A DNA stretch of 64,000 bases from Burhinus oedicnemus. Taxonomy: Eukaryota; Chordata; Aves; Charadriiformes; Burhinidae. Position numbers and translations under genes: made by a program. The notes beneath the pieces are model-generated. The model ran no database searches, was not told the DNA's origin, and saw only the letters and a list, made by a program, of their open reading frames with translations. The first letter of the stretch is position 1, and every line of letters begins with the position of its first letter. Below, piece after piece: positions 34,176 to 49,100 of the stretch. The stretch spans positions 754,497 to 818,496 of the forward strand of contig VFFE01006710.1 in NCBI GenBank assembly GCA_008921705.1. Reading direction: 5' to 3'.

Positions 34176-37100
34176 AGTGAGAGGCAAGCACTCATTGACT
34201 ATGTGCCTTGTTCCACGTGTCTCCTATCAGGTCCAGATTTGTTTGCTACTACAATACAGTACTCTTCATAATTTTTGATTGGTGGTGTGTTGGAGCCTGG
34301 CGTACTGCTGCTCTGACTGCTGGGTTTGGGCAAGAGAAGGAAACTATTGTAACCGATGCAGCAGCGTTTTCACTAACTTCCCCGGGTCTAGGAGAAAGTA
34401 TTTGCTGATGGCAATTCCTTGGAAGGGTGATAGCTGAGGATCAAGAAGGCATAAACTATGTGAAAACATGATAGCAATACACTGAAATGCTGTGGTATTT
34501 TTTTTGTACAACTTTATAGCAAGGCCGGATTATATTGTTATTAAAGTTGATCTGTTGAATGGGTGGGGGGGCACCAGTGTAATGGTGATCTTGTCCTTTT
34601 GCAGTAATTTCTGAAAAACAGCTTACAGGGGAAATAATTCTCCTGTATTTGTTATAGTCCTGTAAATCCCCTCCAGAGTTGTTTTCATATTATGCTGTGT
34701 TTGGGAAGCCTCTTGAGACAGAGACCTCCCTGGGTTATTGTGAACAGCCCCAACTAAGTGTTTATAATCCAAATAGAGCAGACAGAAATGTTTGGAGATG
34801 AAAGACATATGGAATGACATATCCAGGGTTGACAGGTCATCTTTACCTCTTCTTCTAGCAATGGGCTCAGGCCTCCCTGTACACACTTGTGTACCTCCTT
34901 CAAAAGCTCTTTCCTGCTTATTTCAAATGTACCTTCCACTGCATGCTGCATAAATGTGAAAACAAAATCTAGGCAAAAGCTTCAGACTTGTTGGCCCTGA
35001 AAAGTGTGTGGCAAGTTGAAAGTGGGACTTTCTTACTTGAGTTTTTGTCCTTTAACACCCTATTGTAGTTTGCATGTTGATAAAGATACTGAGCCAAAAG
35101 ACAACAAATGGCACTTACGCAGCCTGAAGAGTACCCGCCCAGTTGGGGAAAACCTAGCTAAGTGGGTCTAATGTCTAAGTTAATCTTCAATCATTTGTTT
35201 AAAGCTTGCAGATCAATGTATTTTAATCGCATTGCATGCTATCAGTCAAATGTAAAAACAGACTTCCTTTTTAAAAGATTAATTTACTTGATTTACAAAA
35301 AATATCCATTCAATGTACAGGAATTTTGATTTTTTTATTTTTTTTTTCCTGAGAGCTCTTTGAATGTTCATCGAAGTAAGATTTCCATTTATATTATATT
35401 AGAGTTGATGGAGGGGGAAAAATGAATAGCCATCTGCTAATCAGTTTATTTCTCATAATGAAAACAAATCTGCAGTTTCCCTAATCTGAAGGGCATAGAG
35501 CACTAACTTTGCAGGGAGCCAGTTACTTGCTGTCCAGGGAGTCTGCTTTCATCTTGCAGAAAGTAACTGTTTGTCAAGACCTTGATTGTGAAATGCTGCT
35601 GCTAAACTCAACATGACTCTGTTCCACCTGAAGTCAAAAGTAGCCCTTGGTAGATGCTGCAATGTGCGAGGCCTATATAAACAGGTATCAATTAATATAG
35701 TCAGATGCATAAGGCTCTGTACCCACGTCCCAAGCCTGGTCCCATTCAAAAGCCATGCAGTTGTTAGTGAACCTAATCCAATAAACCCTGCTGAGAGGTA
35801 GTGTACAGCATGCCTAAGGGGTGTGGTAATGTCCTGGTCTCTGCATAAGCGTAAAACAAAACCGATGTTCTCTTACTATCTCTTAACCTCATGGTAGAAT
35901 GGCTCATATACCTGAAGACCTGTCTGCATGAAGGTGCTAATGAGGGAGACAAAAATGTATGTATTGAAAGTAATCTTTATGGATGTCTAATTCAGTTAAT
36001 GAAGCTGGTGTTGAAAGATTTCAGTGTTAATGTTAGACAGTTAAAAAATGTTAACTTTGATTCTTGTGGGCTGTTAGACTGGCCAGCATCCTGATGCAAG
36101 GAAAATTTCCAATCTGAAAGCACGGGGAGGAAGAAAAAAAAATTTCCTTGCCAATGTGTTGGTAGAGCAAATAATTTTCCTTGCCAGCATCCTGGAGCAA
36201 GGAGTTTTTTTCTATCTGCACTAACTCTTGCAAAAACTATTTCAGCATGTAAAATGTGCGTGCAGTCATGACCTTTTTTGCTGCTGCTTCTCTCCTCAGG
36301 CAGAATCAAGTGCAGGAGCTGGCAAGGTATTCACAGATGAATCGGTCTGAGCTGTAGCTTAGATCCCGAGGAGCAGCTGCAAAACTTAGTCTATACGGAG
36401 CCAGTGCTCATGACATCTGTGTTTGTCCAGGGTTGACTTCCAAGCTTCACGCAGGCTTGAACAGATGGAAGAGAGTGGGGCCCAGCAGCCCACAGAGGTT
36501 GGAGAGGGAAGAACTGTGGCAGCTGGAGGGAGGTAAGATGAGACAATTCTCTACATGAAGTTTTGGGTACAGAATTATGTGCTCCTTTTGAATTCTTCTG
36601 CTGTAGGTATAAATCAGCAATCCCAGTTTTCTCTCAATTTAACATGATGATGACAACAGTGATTGTCCCAACAAATAAACGCCTAGGTGATGCATACAGA
36701 AGAGTGAAAAACAAAACCCTTACAAGCAGACTAGTGCCATGTTGTTTTTTTTTCCCCTGCTGCTCTGGCAGAAAGCAGGTCTGTGGAGCAGGGACAGTAA
36801 CTCGTGTCAGAGTTGGTAGCTTAGTGCATCAAGCCTGTGTGAGCATAGCAGTGCCAGTTGGACTGGGTCTGCCACGAAACTGTGGATGAGACTCATCTTT
36901 TGACACAAATGGAGAAAATAACTGTCAAGTTGGAATAGAAATATGAAAGCTCATTTCTGTGTGGGAAGCTTTTGGAGAGCTGCAGCTTTGACATGCCTCC
37001 TTCCCTGGTTAGCCCAGTTTTCCAGGCTGTGGTGATGTTTCCTATATGGGAATCTGCAGTGAGAAAGCAAGGAAATAAATTTCTCGCTATGAGCATGCAG

Positions 37101-40100
37101 GTGCTCACAGGCACTTGTTAAGGAAAATTTGTAGTTAAGCGGAAAGCTGTAGGCTTGGGAGAATAATTTTACAAGCTATGGCTTTTAAGTATTGAGCAAC
37201 AAGGAAAGTGGTGAGTCCATGGAAGGATATGGGACTTATTAGAGACCTTGTTAGAAAGATCGTAGCATGTTTTCATATGTGACTTCTCCATGTTGACATG
37301 GAGAATACACAGACTGATTAACAATATGACGTGACCTTAAAAATCACAGAGCCTTTATTTGTATGTGTGACTCTTCAGATGTCTGCTTCCTTTTAAAATA
37401 ACTTCTCAGATTCTTCAACTCCTCTAGAAAAAGTAATTCCTCATTCATAGTAAACATCAGCTGCTTTAAACTTGGAAGGGTGTAGACGAGTGAAAGTTAA
37501 TGTAGATCATCCACTCAAACATGCCAGGGTTTGTTCAGCCTCTCAGTGTATTTTTATATGTACCGTCTACTTTAAGTACTATATAAGCAGAAAAATGAGC
37601 TTTGTGTCAGTTCATAAAAGAAAAAAATGGCTAGGACATTCTGAACTATAATAATGTGACGTACCACGGCTTCATACTTTGACCTGTCTGGACTGGAGCG
37701 TTTTTCATTCTTTCTCCTTTGATACCTAATTTAAACACTTCTCTCATGGTTACCCTTGATATAACATGAACGCAGCCGTTCTCATGATCTCTGTCACCCA
37801 GGGGTTTTTCTCCCTTTCCTCTATTTTAGGAAAGAGCTAATGAAGGAACTGTCATAGAAAAGAGATTCCCTGTTAAGTATTTCTTTGGAGCGAAGCTAAG
37901 TTAGATTGTCTCTAAATAGCTCTTAATTTTAGAGAAATCTTTTAAAGAACCTGAAATGCATGGCTTTCCTCTCTTCCCCTCAGTGAATGAAAGAAGTGCT
38001 AGGCTCATGTGCAGTCCAAGTTTGCCTGTAGCTTTTGATTTGAATGGCTCAGCTGATGCCTGTTGTTGATATCCTATTTTCCTATAACCTACAACATACC
38101 AGTGGTCATGGATCTGTATTTCCCCATGAAGCTCATGGGTAAGGACACAGACAGGGATCAGTTCCTCTATGGAGAGGTTTACAGACCAGCAATTACTGGC
38201 TGAGAAGTGACCCGTGTAGATTAACTGCATGAACATGAATTCAAATTTCTGCATGCAGTTCTGCCTCTAACACAGGCTTCGTGTATGTGTGCTTAGTGAT
38301 TATTTTTTAAGGTTTATTTCGGCCTAGTTTTATCAACACTGTTTAGAGTAGGCCAGTAGGTGAAGTTTTGGAGGTCTTTGAATTGCAACTCCAAGAGATT
38401 TCATTTCCACACCAGTTAAGATCTGGTAATATCTTTAGCTAGTAAAAAGGAACTTTGTAAGGAGAGGAGTGCATCAGTTTAATGTTCATATGGTAATTAC
38501 CTATTTTGGGGTGACATTTAATAGACTGAAGTTCACTGCTGTTCATTTTATCCTTTTGTGTGGGGATTGCTGGAAAAGAACATGTACTTAACATTTTGGG
38601 ATGTGACAAAGGAGGAGAAAATTATACCCCTTGGCTATGCTCTTTTGATCTTGTATTTTTACCTAGGTGAAAATGTAGTATACGTCAGATAGTAGCTACA
38701 AAGTACACCTAGACTATTTTTGTTTTGGACTTGCAGAGAAATTGGTCACTGAGATTGCAGCAGCATTTCTTTTGAGGAGGAGAATTTTTTTTGGCACCTA
38801 TTAGTTCTTTCTTTGAACATTTGGGGTTATTTAGACTATGTAGTTACTTTGCATCAGCCAGTAACTCAGCTGAGTTTGGTCATATTGGAAGTAAAACAGA
38901 GATAGTCAATCTATGTTAAATCCCATTATACCTGGATTTCACTTTCATCTGTAGATACGTTAAAGGTTTTATGACTTGCTTTATTTTACTGTTTCATATG
39001 AAAGCATTATCAACACAACTGTGACTTTTTTTTTTAAATGGGAATAGTTAAGATGCGTCTGAAGAGTTATGATGGGGGTAAAAGCCTCTGTTTTACCCAG
39101 TGAAAATTAAGACCAGTGGGATTTACCTGCATTTTTTATCCCTCTTCATTTTAGCATTTGAAAGTGGACAGGGAGTGGATGTTAAAACCTGAGGTTTCTG
39201 GCACCTTGGGAGGATACGGTGTGTATGAGACGCAGATTAAATGTCTCAGGGCTTCATGGGGAGCTAGCAGTAAGGAGGGGAATTACATGCAGCCTTACTC
39301 CCATACCGTGGGTCTGTCTATCGTAAAATGAAGGTGTAGCTATACAGGAGAAAAGTGAATCCATTGTGTCTTCAAGTTGCACTAATGTATGTAAAACTTG
39401 AGATGACTTTTCTATGAATTTTTTTTCTGCCTCTGAAAATCTCATGAGACAGATAGGTCTCCATTTTTAAAAAACAAGAAATTTATGCCTGAGGAAATAT
39501 AAATAGCAAAAGGTTGAGGGGAAAATAAGCAAAAAAAGAACTTGGATGCTGATAACAATGGAGTCTGAGAGGCATGGTTAACAGCAATTCCCCTTTTCAG
39601 ACACCCTGCAGAACAGCAGGAAGCTCTTCAGAGAGGCTTTCTTGTGTTGCAGAGAGAAACAAAGGACTCTTTCCTTCAAAAAAGGCCCTTTCTTGGATGG
39701 CCGTGTGAGAAGTGAAGCTTTACTGTTATTCCCCCAGTATATTGCCAATAAAGACGCCAAAATAATTTTAAAAAGTCTCTTTAAAAAAGTTATTCTTAAA
39801 ATGCATCATAGGTCAGGATTTGCATGGAGGAAAAGAGGGAAGAATAAGATTAGTGGGCCAAATTATCTGAGCCAAATTGACTGGCAGGGTGCGTCTCCTA
39901 GTTCTGCTGCTAGTTATGGGTCTGGCCCATTTGTCACTGCTTACGCTTGAGTCCCTAGTATATAACAAGGACCATGCACTTGCTGATGAAAATGAATTGG
40001 ATTATTACACTTGGAAGAACTACACCAGATAATTACAGCTGTTTTTTTAAAACAGTGTTGTATAATCTTCTACAGAATATATTTTCTGAATTAATCATAA

Positions 40101-43100
40101 CAGCAATGCCTGCTGCTGAAATGAAGCACCAGTATCTCAGTCTAGCATAAATCTACCAACCAGAGAAGTTCCTTCATTTTATACCAGTTTGAGGGTCTGT
40201 CTCAAAGTTTTCATTGTTCTGATAGAGATTTTATGTGAAAAGAACTGAGGCCAGTGAAAGCAGCTGCAGGTCGAAGCAAAGTCTGCAAACAAGTTTTTAT
40301 GAAGAGCTGTATTAAATGGGCTGATTTGCTTTTGAAAAACATCAAATCTACTGTAAATTCTATCAAATTAACTAAAACTGACACAGATTTGGATCATATT
40401 CAGTGATTTCATCTAGCTGAGAATTTTTTACACTTAAAGTTTTTCCAATTTGTCTAAAACTGGAATTTTCAGTTTAAAAATTAACAAAAATAACAAAGAA
40501 AAGCTTTACAGGGTTACATCCAAATTAAGTAGAAGAGTTCGCTTTGAAATGGAACCATAAGTAATTTTAAACTTGTTCTTCCTCTAATATTATGGGATAG
40601 TTTGTTTTGAGTCAGTTTGAGCTTTTGTCTTGATTTTTTTTTTATTATGAAAATGAGAATCACTTGCTCACTACATGTAACACATCTGTCATAGTAACAT
40701 TCAGGAAGAACTTTCTTTCAGACTCAGAAGACAGCTATTAACTACAGAGCAGTAGTGTAATACAAAGTACTCAATAACCATTTCAGCTCAAAGGGACATT
40801 TATTATTTGTTGAACAGAAATATGCCACATTCTCATCTCTAAACAAACTACTGTACCAGAAGGGGAAGATCACTCTTTTCCCCTCCCTCAGATGAGGAAT
40901 TTTGTTATTAATATGTTTCTTTGGAGTGTCTTGCAGTGTCAGAAATCAAAGGTCATAAAGGTAGAAGGCAGGGTTTATTTATTTCTACCCTTTTGCTCTA
41001 ATTAAAGGGTCAGAAGCAAACAGAGAAGTCCCAGTTCCCTTTGGTTCTCAGTAAGCCTCTACAATTTATTCTAGAAGGGGTGGAGAGAAGGGAGGGTAAA
41101 ATAGCCATGTCCTTCTGACTGCTGATCTTTTAAAGTCTTTGATCACTATCTGCTTGATGTTTATCTGCTTTGAAAGAGGAAGGAGCAGTGCACAGCTAAA
41201 TTAAATAAAAGCATTTAAATAACGATGCATCTGATTCAGAGAGAAGGACAGGAAGGAGTGCTGCTGCTGATGTGAGTTGCAGAAAGAAACCAAGTAGCAG
41301 TCTTAGCTCATAATTTCCTGCCTGCTGTTGCTTTAATGTTTAAGTTGTTTTTAGCATTATTCAAATGTATGTATGCTTTTAAACTTCTTTGTTCTTGTTT
41401 TTCTATTTAAAAAATGTATTGAAGAAATATAAACTCAGCAGGTGTTTAAGTCGGTGAGTGTAACTGCAACTGCCCTCTGGGCTCTGCAGGGAAGTGGTTG
41501 AACCTCAGGAGCCAAAGGGAGTGTTTATGGACGAGGAGTTGGTATGTGCTTTGTGCCAATGCATCTGGCCTAGGATGTCATGGTCTTAGGGTGTCATTAC
41601 GGGCTGATGTGCTACAGGAATCTTGGGGCTCTTCTAATGTGCTACAGCATCATGACTACCCTCTCTTTGCAGTTCTCAGTAATTTGTGGCTTATGATGGA
41701 AGCTGTGCCAATGTATTTCTGTATATACATATGCATATATTTATGTACACATAAGCAAGACTAACTATATGTGGTAGGTAATTGATTTACCTCACTCCTG
41801 CTGTTCATTTGCAGAAATCATTGCCATAAGCACTGAGGCTAAGGGCTTAGAGATTCCTGAAACAATTATAGTGTCATGGTTAAATCTCAGTTGTGTATGG
41901 GCTGAGGTTAGGTAAAAAGCAAGAGTTTGCTCATCTGGTTAATGGTGATGGTCTATTTGCTGGCTGCTGGGTTTGGGTGTTTTGTTACCCTGTTTTGTAC
42001 TTGCTGTATGCATCTGGATGAATTGCCTGAAGTGAAGGACAGAGTGGGAGTTAACACTTGAAGGTTTGCCTCCTAATCACATCTTCAGAGCATCGGGTGA
42101 AAGCATATTTGTTGACTGCAGAAATGGTAACATGGGCTATGTTTTCAGTGGAGTCAGCTCTCTCACTCTTACAAGGAAGCACTGCTGTTTCCAGCTTTTC
42201 AGCTTTCATCTTGAATCTTAATATTTGATGTTAATCTTAAAGGCCTATTGCCTTATTTGAAGCTAGTACCTGAGATCCTTGGTTTAACTTTTTTGGTAAG
42301 AAGTTTGAAAAAGTGGTTCAGTCACTCAAAAAAACCCATCTCCAAACGCATGTGAACAATACTGGCATTTCTAACTACTTCCTGATTGTTGGAAACGTGA
42401 CTCATAGAGTCTGTTTGTTTAAAGGTGGATGACACTATGCTTATTGTACCAGCTGCAGAAGACCTGGCTTGCAACCTTTGGTTAATTCATGAAGGCAGTC
42501 TTATTTTGATTTTTTTAAACTTTAAAATAATTACCTATTTCATGTGGTCTGTGTCTGCTTCTACTTATATCAAAGTTGCTCTTGAATAATGTGAGCATAA
42601 AATTATACCATAAAATTAAGCCCTCTACATTCCTTACCACTGTCAAACCTCCCAAACCATTATTTGAAGAAAAAAAAGTAAAGGAAAAAGCATATAAAAT
42701 CCAGGCTAAAGGGAAACTTTAATGGAAGACTGAAGGCCTGAAAACAGGCTCATATAATGAAGACCATTATAGCAGGAAATGATGATCAATGTTGTTATAT
42801 AATGAACAACAAATATTTACAGCCAGGTTGGTGGCTAGCAACGGCCTCCTTAACACATTAGAAAATTTATCTTTTATCCTGCTCTAGAGGAACCATTTTA
42901 GACAAAATTGCTCAGAGGCAGTGGCTGCAGCACCATGGAAGCAAATGGACTGCAATCAGTCCGTGGCTAGGTAACTGAAGTAGGCATTGTATCAGCTCTC
43001 CCATTATTTTAATTTATATAAAACTTATGAAATATGGTGGGAGCCCCAAATAACAGTGCTGACAAATGCGAGCTTTACATGTGGTGTGCGGGAATGTACG

Positions 43101-46100
43101 TTGTTGTAAGTGGCATATTACAGAAGGGTAAATGGAAGTTCTCTCATAAGCAGTTTTTCTAAACCTTAAGTGTGGAAGTTCCAACCTTTTAATTAAAACA
43201 AGCTGGTTTTATGGCTGTGTGTAATCAAAGAATGGAAGATTTTATAACACCTTTTTATCCCCTGACTTGTGGTGAGGGAAAATATCAGTCTGTCTTTATC
43301 CACATGCATCATCTGTCAGAAGGCAAAGTTTGCCTAGTTTCCCGTACACGTAACTTTTCATTGCTTATGTAGTTTCTGTGGATATCCACATTGCCTGTCT
43401 GTATCTGCTTCTGAACTGAACCTAATCATACGTTGTTAGGTGATGAGTACTAATCTACTGGCCTGTGTATAGTAAAACAACTCTGCATGCATTGTAACGG
43501 CACATTTAGCTGAGTGGTCTTGCTTGTTTTGTTGTGCTTCTGCTGTTGCCAGTAGTTTCAGGATGTTATTACAACATACATTAGCCAGTACAGGAATCAT
43601 GCTTTTTCCCAGTCCCCCATCTCTACTGCCAGCTTTTCTGTTGGGTTGGGATGACAAATTGTGGTGTTTTATACATGATCAGTTACTCTAGATATTTCTT
43701 ATTCCTATTTAACTTCTATTCTGAAATTGTCTTTCCTAAATTTGTTCCTGCACCTTAGCTGTACACCTTAACCCTTGCCTCTTCTCCCCCGCTATGTTTT
43801 ATAAGCACATTTATGATCTTTGCAAATGATCAACTGTAGCTCCCCTAAAATGCTGAAGACTTGGTGCTACTTGTACTCAAGGATCTGCAAGTTGAAAAAT
43901 TGAATTGTGCTTCTTGATCTTTGGGCCAGTAGAGGTTCTAAATGTCACAGAGACGGCATGTTCAGTCTCTAGGGATAAAGTTGGCCCACTACTAATTGTA
44001 CATACTCAGTGCTTGTTATGAATCAACTGTTAACAGGTCTGATTTTTGACTAAAACAAGAATGAAATGTAAATGGGAGGAAAAAGGCGACTAGTTAAAAG
44101 CATAACAGGTAAAATGTGATCTTAGTAGATCTTGTAGAGTAGATTTTAACCCATACTCTTTGCGCAGTCCAGTTCCTTACAAGTTAAGGATAAATCTGAT
44201 GATGCTGGGATTCAAAGCAGAAGGTTTAATTTTAATTTTACAGAATTTTTTGCTGATGCATTATAAAAGTGCATTGCCACTTGCTCTTCACATAAGTGAA
44301 AGAATGTCTACAAATCTTTATTTGACTCTAAACTCACATATTTTTAGGAATACATAAAAAAGGTAGATACCCTAGACCTCCAGTATCATCCCATTTTTAT
44401 CCTTACCAGATTGACTGAAGAGCTATTTGATTTCCTTTTTGGACTGGGGCTGGCAAATGCAGATGTCTGCTTGAAATTTCACGAGCTGCTGCTGCACAAG
44501 AGCTTCCAGTGCTTGTTGTAGTCAGAGGCTGTTAAAAATACATGCTTCTGCATGGAAGTGCATTTTAACGGGGAACTCAAAAACATTAAAATACCAATAA
44601 TCAGCCCCAAGGGCACTGTTCCCAATATTCCTCTCAACACAACTAACCTATGGATCCTATAGGGATGCACTGCCTAAATTTAAGTAATTATGATTATTTT
44701 TTTACTTTTGATGTAGGATCAGAGTTTAAAATCTTCTATAACACCCAGGCAATCAACTTAGGCAGAAATTTTCTTTGGTATTTGCTAGAAAACAACACTT
44801 TGTAAGCAATGCCCTGGAATACAAACTTGCCAGTCAGGTGTGTTGACTGGCATTTCTGATGTGTACTGGAAAAAGAATTTCCTTTTAAGGGGAAATTGCA
44901 GTATTGATCTCACCTAGTTGCTATTCCTTCCCCATATTTAGGCTAACATGGAATTATAGGTGCATTATAAAGTTAGTTGTGTCTGCTAGCATAGGTATAG
45001 GAATATGCTATTAAACCAATTGACTAAGTTTTTGTTTGCCGAAGCATCTTACTTTCCACTTTACATACATCTTAATTGCTTCAAGTTCTCTGAAATCTGC
45101 TTCATGTTGTTCTAGAAAAAGTTTGAAATCCTTTTTTTTTTTTTTTTACTACTTCACTGTTCTTATTTAGGAATTCTATATGGCTTATGTATCAGGCTCC
45201 ATTTGAGTTGAATATGGAGGGAGAGGTTGATCTTGCAAAAGCAGTTTGGGATGTTCACTTTTCCTTTGCAAATATTAATTGTATTTTTGTCTCTGTGTAA
45301 GGCTAATGCTTGGGAATGGCTTTCTCTTTGAGGGACTGCTTGTTTGATCCTGTGTAAAATGTCAATAAGGGCTCAAGTGTAATTTAAATCCTTAGAATAA
45401 AGGTCCTAATTAGTTTAGGGAATTGAGGCTCTTATCCTTATAAGGTAAACAATGAGCATAAACTTTATGAAGATCTTTCAGACTCTATCTCTTTTGCACA
45501 CATCACTAGCTATAGACAAGTTATATCTGCACTCTCCATATGGCAGGAACTCCACCAAGTGTATCTCTTGTTGGAGCAACCATGTCTAAATGCAAATCTG
45601 TTCAGAGCATGTTCAGGTTCAAGGCTTCCAGGAGGCCATAAAGCTTTGGGGTGAGATAGTCTTTAAATGTGGATCTCTAGGCATTAGTCTTATGAATTCA
45701 GATAAGATGGACTCAAATAGGCTTAATGCATTGTTTTCTCCTCCTGCATGACAGCCGTGTTTAGGAACAGTGTTACAAGGAGAAGACAGCCAGTCACTGC
45801 TAGGGCTGAAAGTCTTGTAAAGGAACTGCATTTCTGTGAAGCAATATACCTTTCTCAGATAATGGGAATGAACTATTACCATCTTACACAGCTTAGCTAT
45901 AAATGGTTTTGTTGCTTGTAGAGGTATCAACTCAAGAAATCAAAGAGTCATGACTGCTGCTTACAGCATGTGAATGCTTTTGACTATTTTTAGATGTAAG
46001 GGACTCTTCTTGCTGGGCCTTGAAGGCCTTCTACTGAGATCTGTAGGCTCCCACAGTGGGAAAATCATCTCTGTTTTGTCAAGACTTTTTAAATTAGAGG

Positions 46101-49100
46101 TTTCTGATTTCAGCGCACACGCTTCATTCGGCCTTGAAATTCCACAATGGTATTTTGCTTTCTTTGATCTTGAATTTTTGCCCGTTTATTCTTGCACAAA
46201 AACAAGAGGATGTAGTATTAAAATTTAGTTCCTCAGCTGGCATAAATCAGTGTAGTTCCATTGACTGCCCTAATTTAAATCCAAATTTGATCAAATAATT
46301 TCAAATCGGGTTGCAGAATGAATTAAGTCTATACAAAAAAATCCTTAGGTGCTCCAAGTCTAATTTTCCAATAGAAGGGCATCAGCTGCTACCTTGTGCA
46401 TTCACAACCGCATATTAGCTGCTTATGGCTTAGTAACTGATATTGGCTGTGAAGCAGACACTTGGCTGCTCCTTTGGCCAGCGGAGAAGAAAAGTTGGCT
46501 GCTTGCTCTATTGAAAGAGCAGAGCTATAAAATGAGGAAATAATAAAACATGATGATTAGGTTAGGGTCACAAAATATTGTAAATAGGAACATATTGGCC
46601 TTTCTGCTGTTTTAAAGCTCTTTATGTTGGCTAGCCAGCTTCCTGGATGTCTGTGTTGCCTTAACTGTTTGGTTGTCTAAAGGTGATGTATAAGGAGGGG
46701 GAAATAAACTGTTGGTGACCTTTTGTGTATACTAAGGCCTGAAACAACCGTTTTCTTGCAAAGGTCCTTTCAGACCTTTATCTTATTTTAGCAATGAAGT
46801 CTCCTCTGTCCAGCTCTCACCCCCAGGAGTCTTGGTAGCATATCGGATGGTACAGGAGAATTGCAGTGACCAGTACTTGTATTAACATGTTTAGATTGGG
46901 ATTTTTAACGCATCTATTTTTGTACAGCTTCTGGTTCATCTGAGAATTAAGATGCCTGAGAAAAGCAAATATTAAATAAGTGTACATTGTTAGAAGCTGC
47001 CCTGCCAGGACATGTGAGCAATTGCCAGGAGTGATTCACAGCCATGACTTGGTGTTTACATGTGACTCTCTTGCTTCACAGGGGTAAACTGGTGTAAGTG
47101 CTGAGGGGTGCTGGGTGTCCCGGGCTGAGGATGAGGGACACGCAAGAACAAGTGTAAGACTGTGAGTCTGGCCCATTGCACTGTACCTGTCACATGTATA
47201 CAGGTTTCAAAGGGAGGTTAATCAGAGTGTGTAGGGCTTTAATGTTGAGTCTTACATGAATTACCTTGTACTATGCAAAGGATTTGATTTCAAGTAAAAG
47301 CTTGGAAGTATTTTGTACTGCTGTCCTCTCTGCTCCAAAGCACATTGTCATGGATTCCACATTCATTCTTGTAGACTTTTCCTGAGCTTTTAAAAGTTGG
47401 TCTTTTTTTTTTTTTTTGGTGGGGGCAGGGGGTAGAAATTCATTATTTTTGTTTCTTTCCCTTTTGCTGTTGGATGTAGGGTACAGACACCTGTGACACA
47501 TCCAGAAACATTTGATACATTTGGCCAGTACATTGGCTTGGTGCTCAACACCAGTCAGTACCTATCCAGGTGAGGTGGGGAAAGAGTGGTAAAAATCTTT
47601 CTGCAGACATAGACTGAAGCAACATGCTGTGTGAAACCTCATTAGTCTGTTATTGGGACACAATGTCTTTACAAGCCATGAGATGCTCTTCTGATTCCCA
47701 TGTAGGAATGTCCACCTGTATGCAATTTCACCAGGTCTGTGGCCTAACAGATGGTCCTAACTAATGAAAAGAGTCCTTTTAATTAGTCCGTCTAAAGGCA
47801 TTTATTCACACTGGTGGGCGCTCCCAATAAAGGTTCGGTGACTAGGATCTGTGTTGCTGGCTTCCAGCAGTCACCATCTGTTTGGTGGCAGAAACTGGCC
47901 GTGGTATCACTGCATGTATTTCCCACTCCAGTGGGCTGGAAACAGGTTTAAAGCGTAGGGAAGGAGGGGGGAAAAGGTCTACTGCTTACTGCCTACAGCA
48001 GTTTGAAAGATGTGATATCCTTGCTTCCAGACCTAGGATTACAACAGCTTATCCTGCTATCTCTAGCAACAGTTTCGGAAAGCAGCTTTAGAAATCATGC
48101 TCGCTTCCTCTGGCAGCAGTTTATTAATATTTGAGAATACCTTTAGTGTATTTGTTAAGGCTTTTTTTTATGCGGTTCACCTATTTCTTAATTGAACATC
48201 AAAAATCCCTTTTTTTAACAACAGTTACAAAATAATCTAAAACAACTAGAATTAGAAATGTCATGTCAGTAATGTTTATTCTGGGAGTACAGGAGTCTGC
48301 ATGTTAAAGAAACCTCACTGGCTGCATATTAAAGGGAACCACTTAATGGCAACCTTCCATTAAAAATTAGAAGGGATGATATGGAATTGGAGCAGTACAA
48401 TAGTAGATTTGCAAGGCTTTATCGCCCATGACTAGTTTTATTTATGTCCTCTGTATACTGACAAAGTAGTTCAGTTAAGGGGATAATTAAACCAGGGAGA
48501 AATTACAAAATTTCTTGGAGAAGAAACACGGGCTAGTGATGAGACAGGAATTGTGGGAATTCAGCATCCTTCAGGATAATTCTGACTATAGGTGTTGTTT
48601 ACATACTCAACCTACTTACAGTCTTTCCCTGGACTCCTCCCAGATCCTCCTGACTCCCAAACCCCACCCAATCTGTAACTTCATTTTTCTTCAAGCTTTA
48701 ATTTTCAAATCTGTTTCTAATGAAAGCTTTTTGCAGGAAGAGGACAGTGGAAGTACTAGATCTTGTTGTTTTATTAAAAACTTCCTGTTAAGGTTTGATC
48801 TGGCAAAATCAGGAGTCTGAACTGTTGAGAGACCTTCCAAATTGTTGTGCCTATCACCTTCCTCCTCCTCCAAGCAAATAAAGGTATATACCATTTATTT
48901 TCTGGTTTGTGTTTTCATTTTCATGTCCTTAAGCCTTTGCTGAAATGCTTTTTCTAGGTAAAAACTAAGGCACCCATGCCAATAATACTTCTCTAGAAGG
49001 TATTACTTAAATCCCCCAAATTATGAAACATACTAAAATGACAAGATTTGGCAACATTGTCATAAAAGTCATAGGCAAAGAGCTGGCAGAAGCAGTGGTG

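Noticed and set aside
37901..38254. 117-codon minus-strand open frame
   Set aside because: Its composition is partly protein-like, but there is no recognised family, no splice signal and no neighbouring candidate exon.
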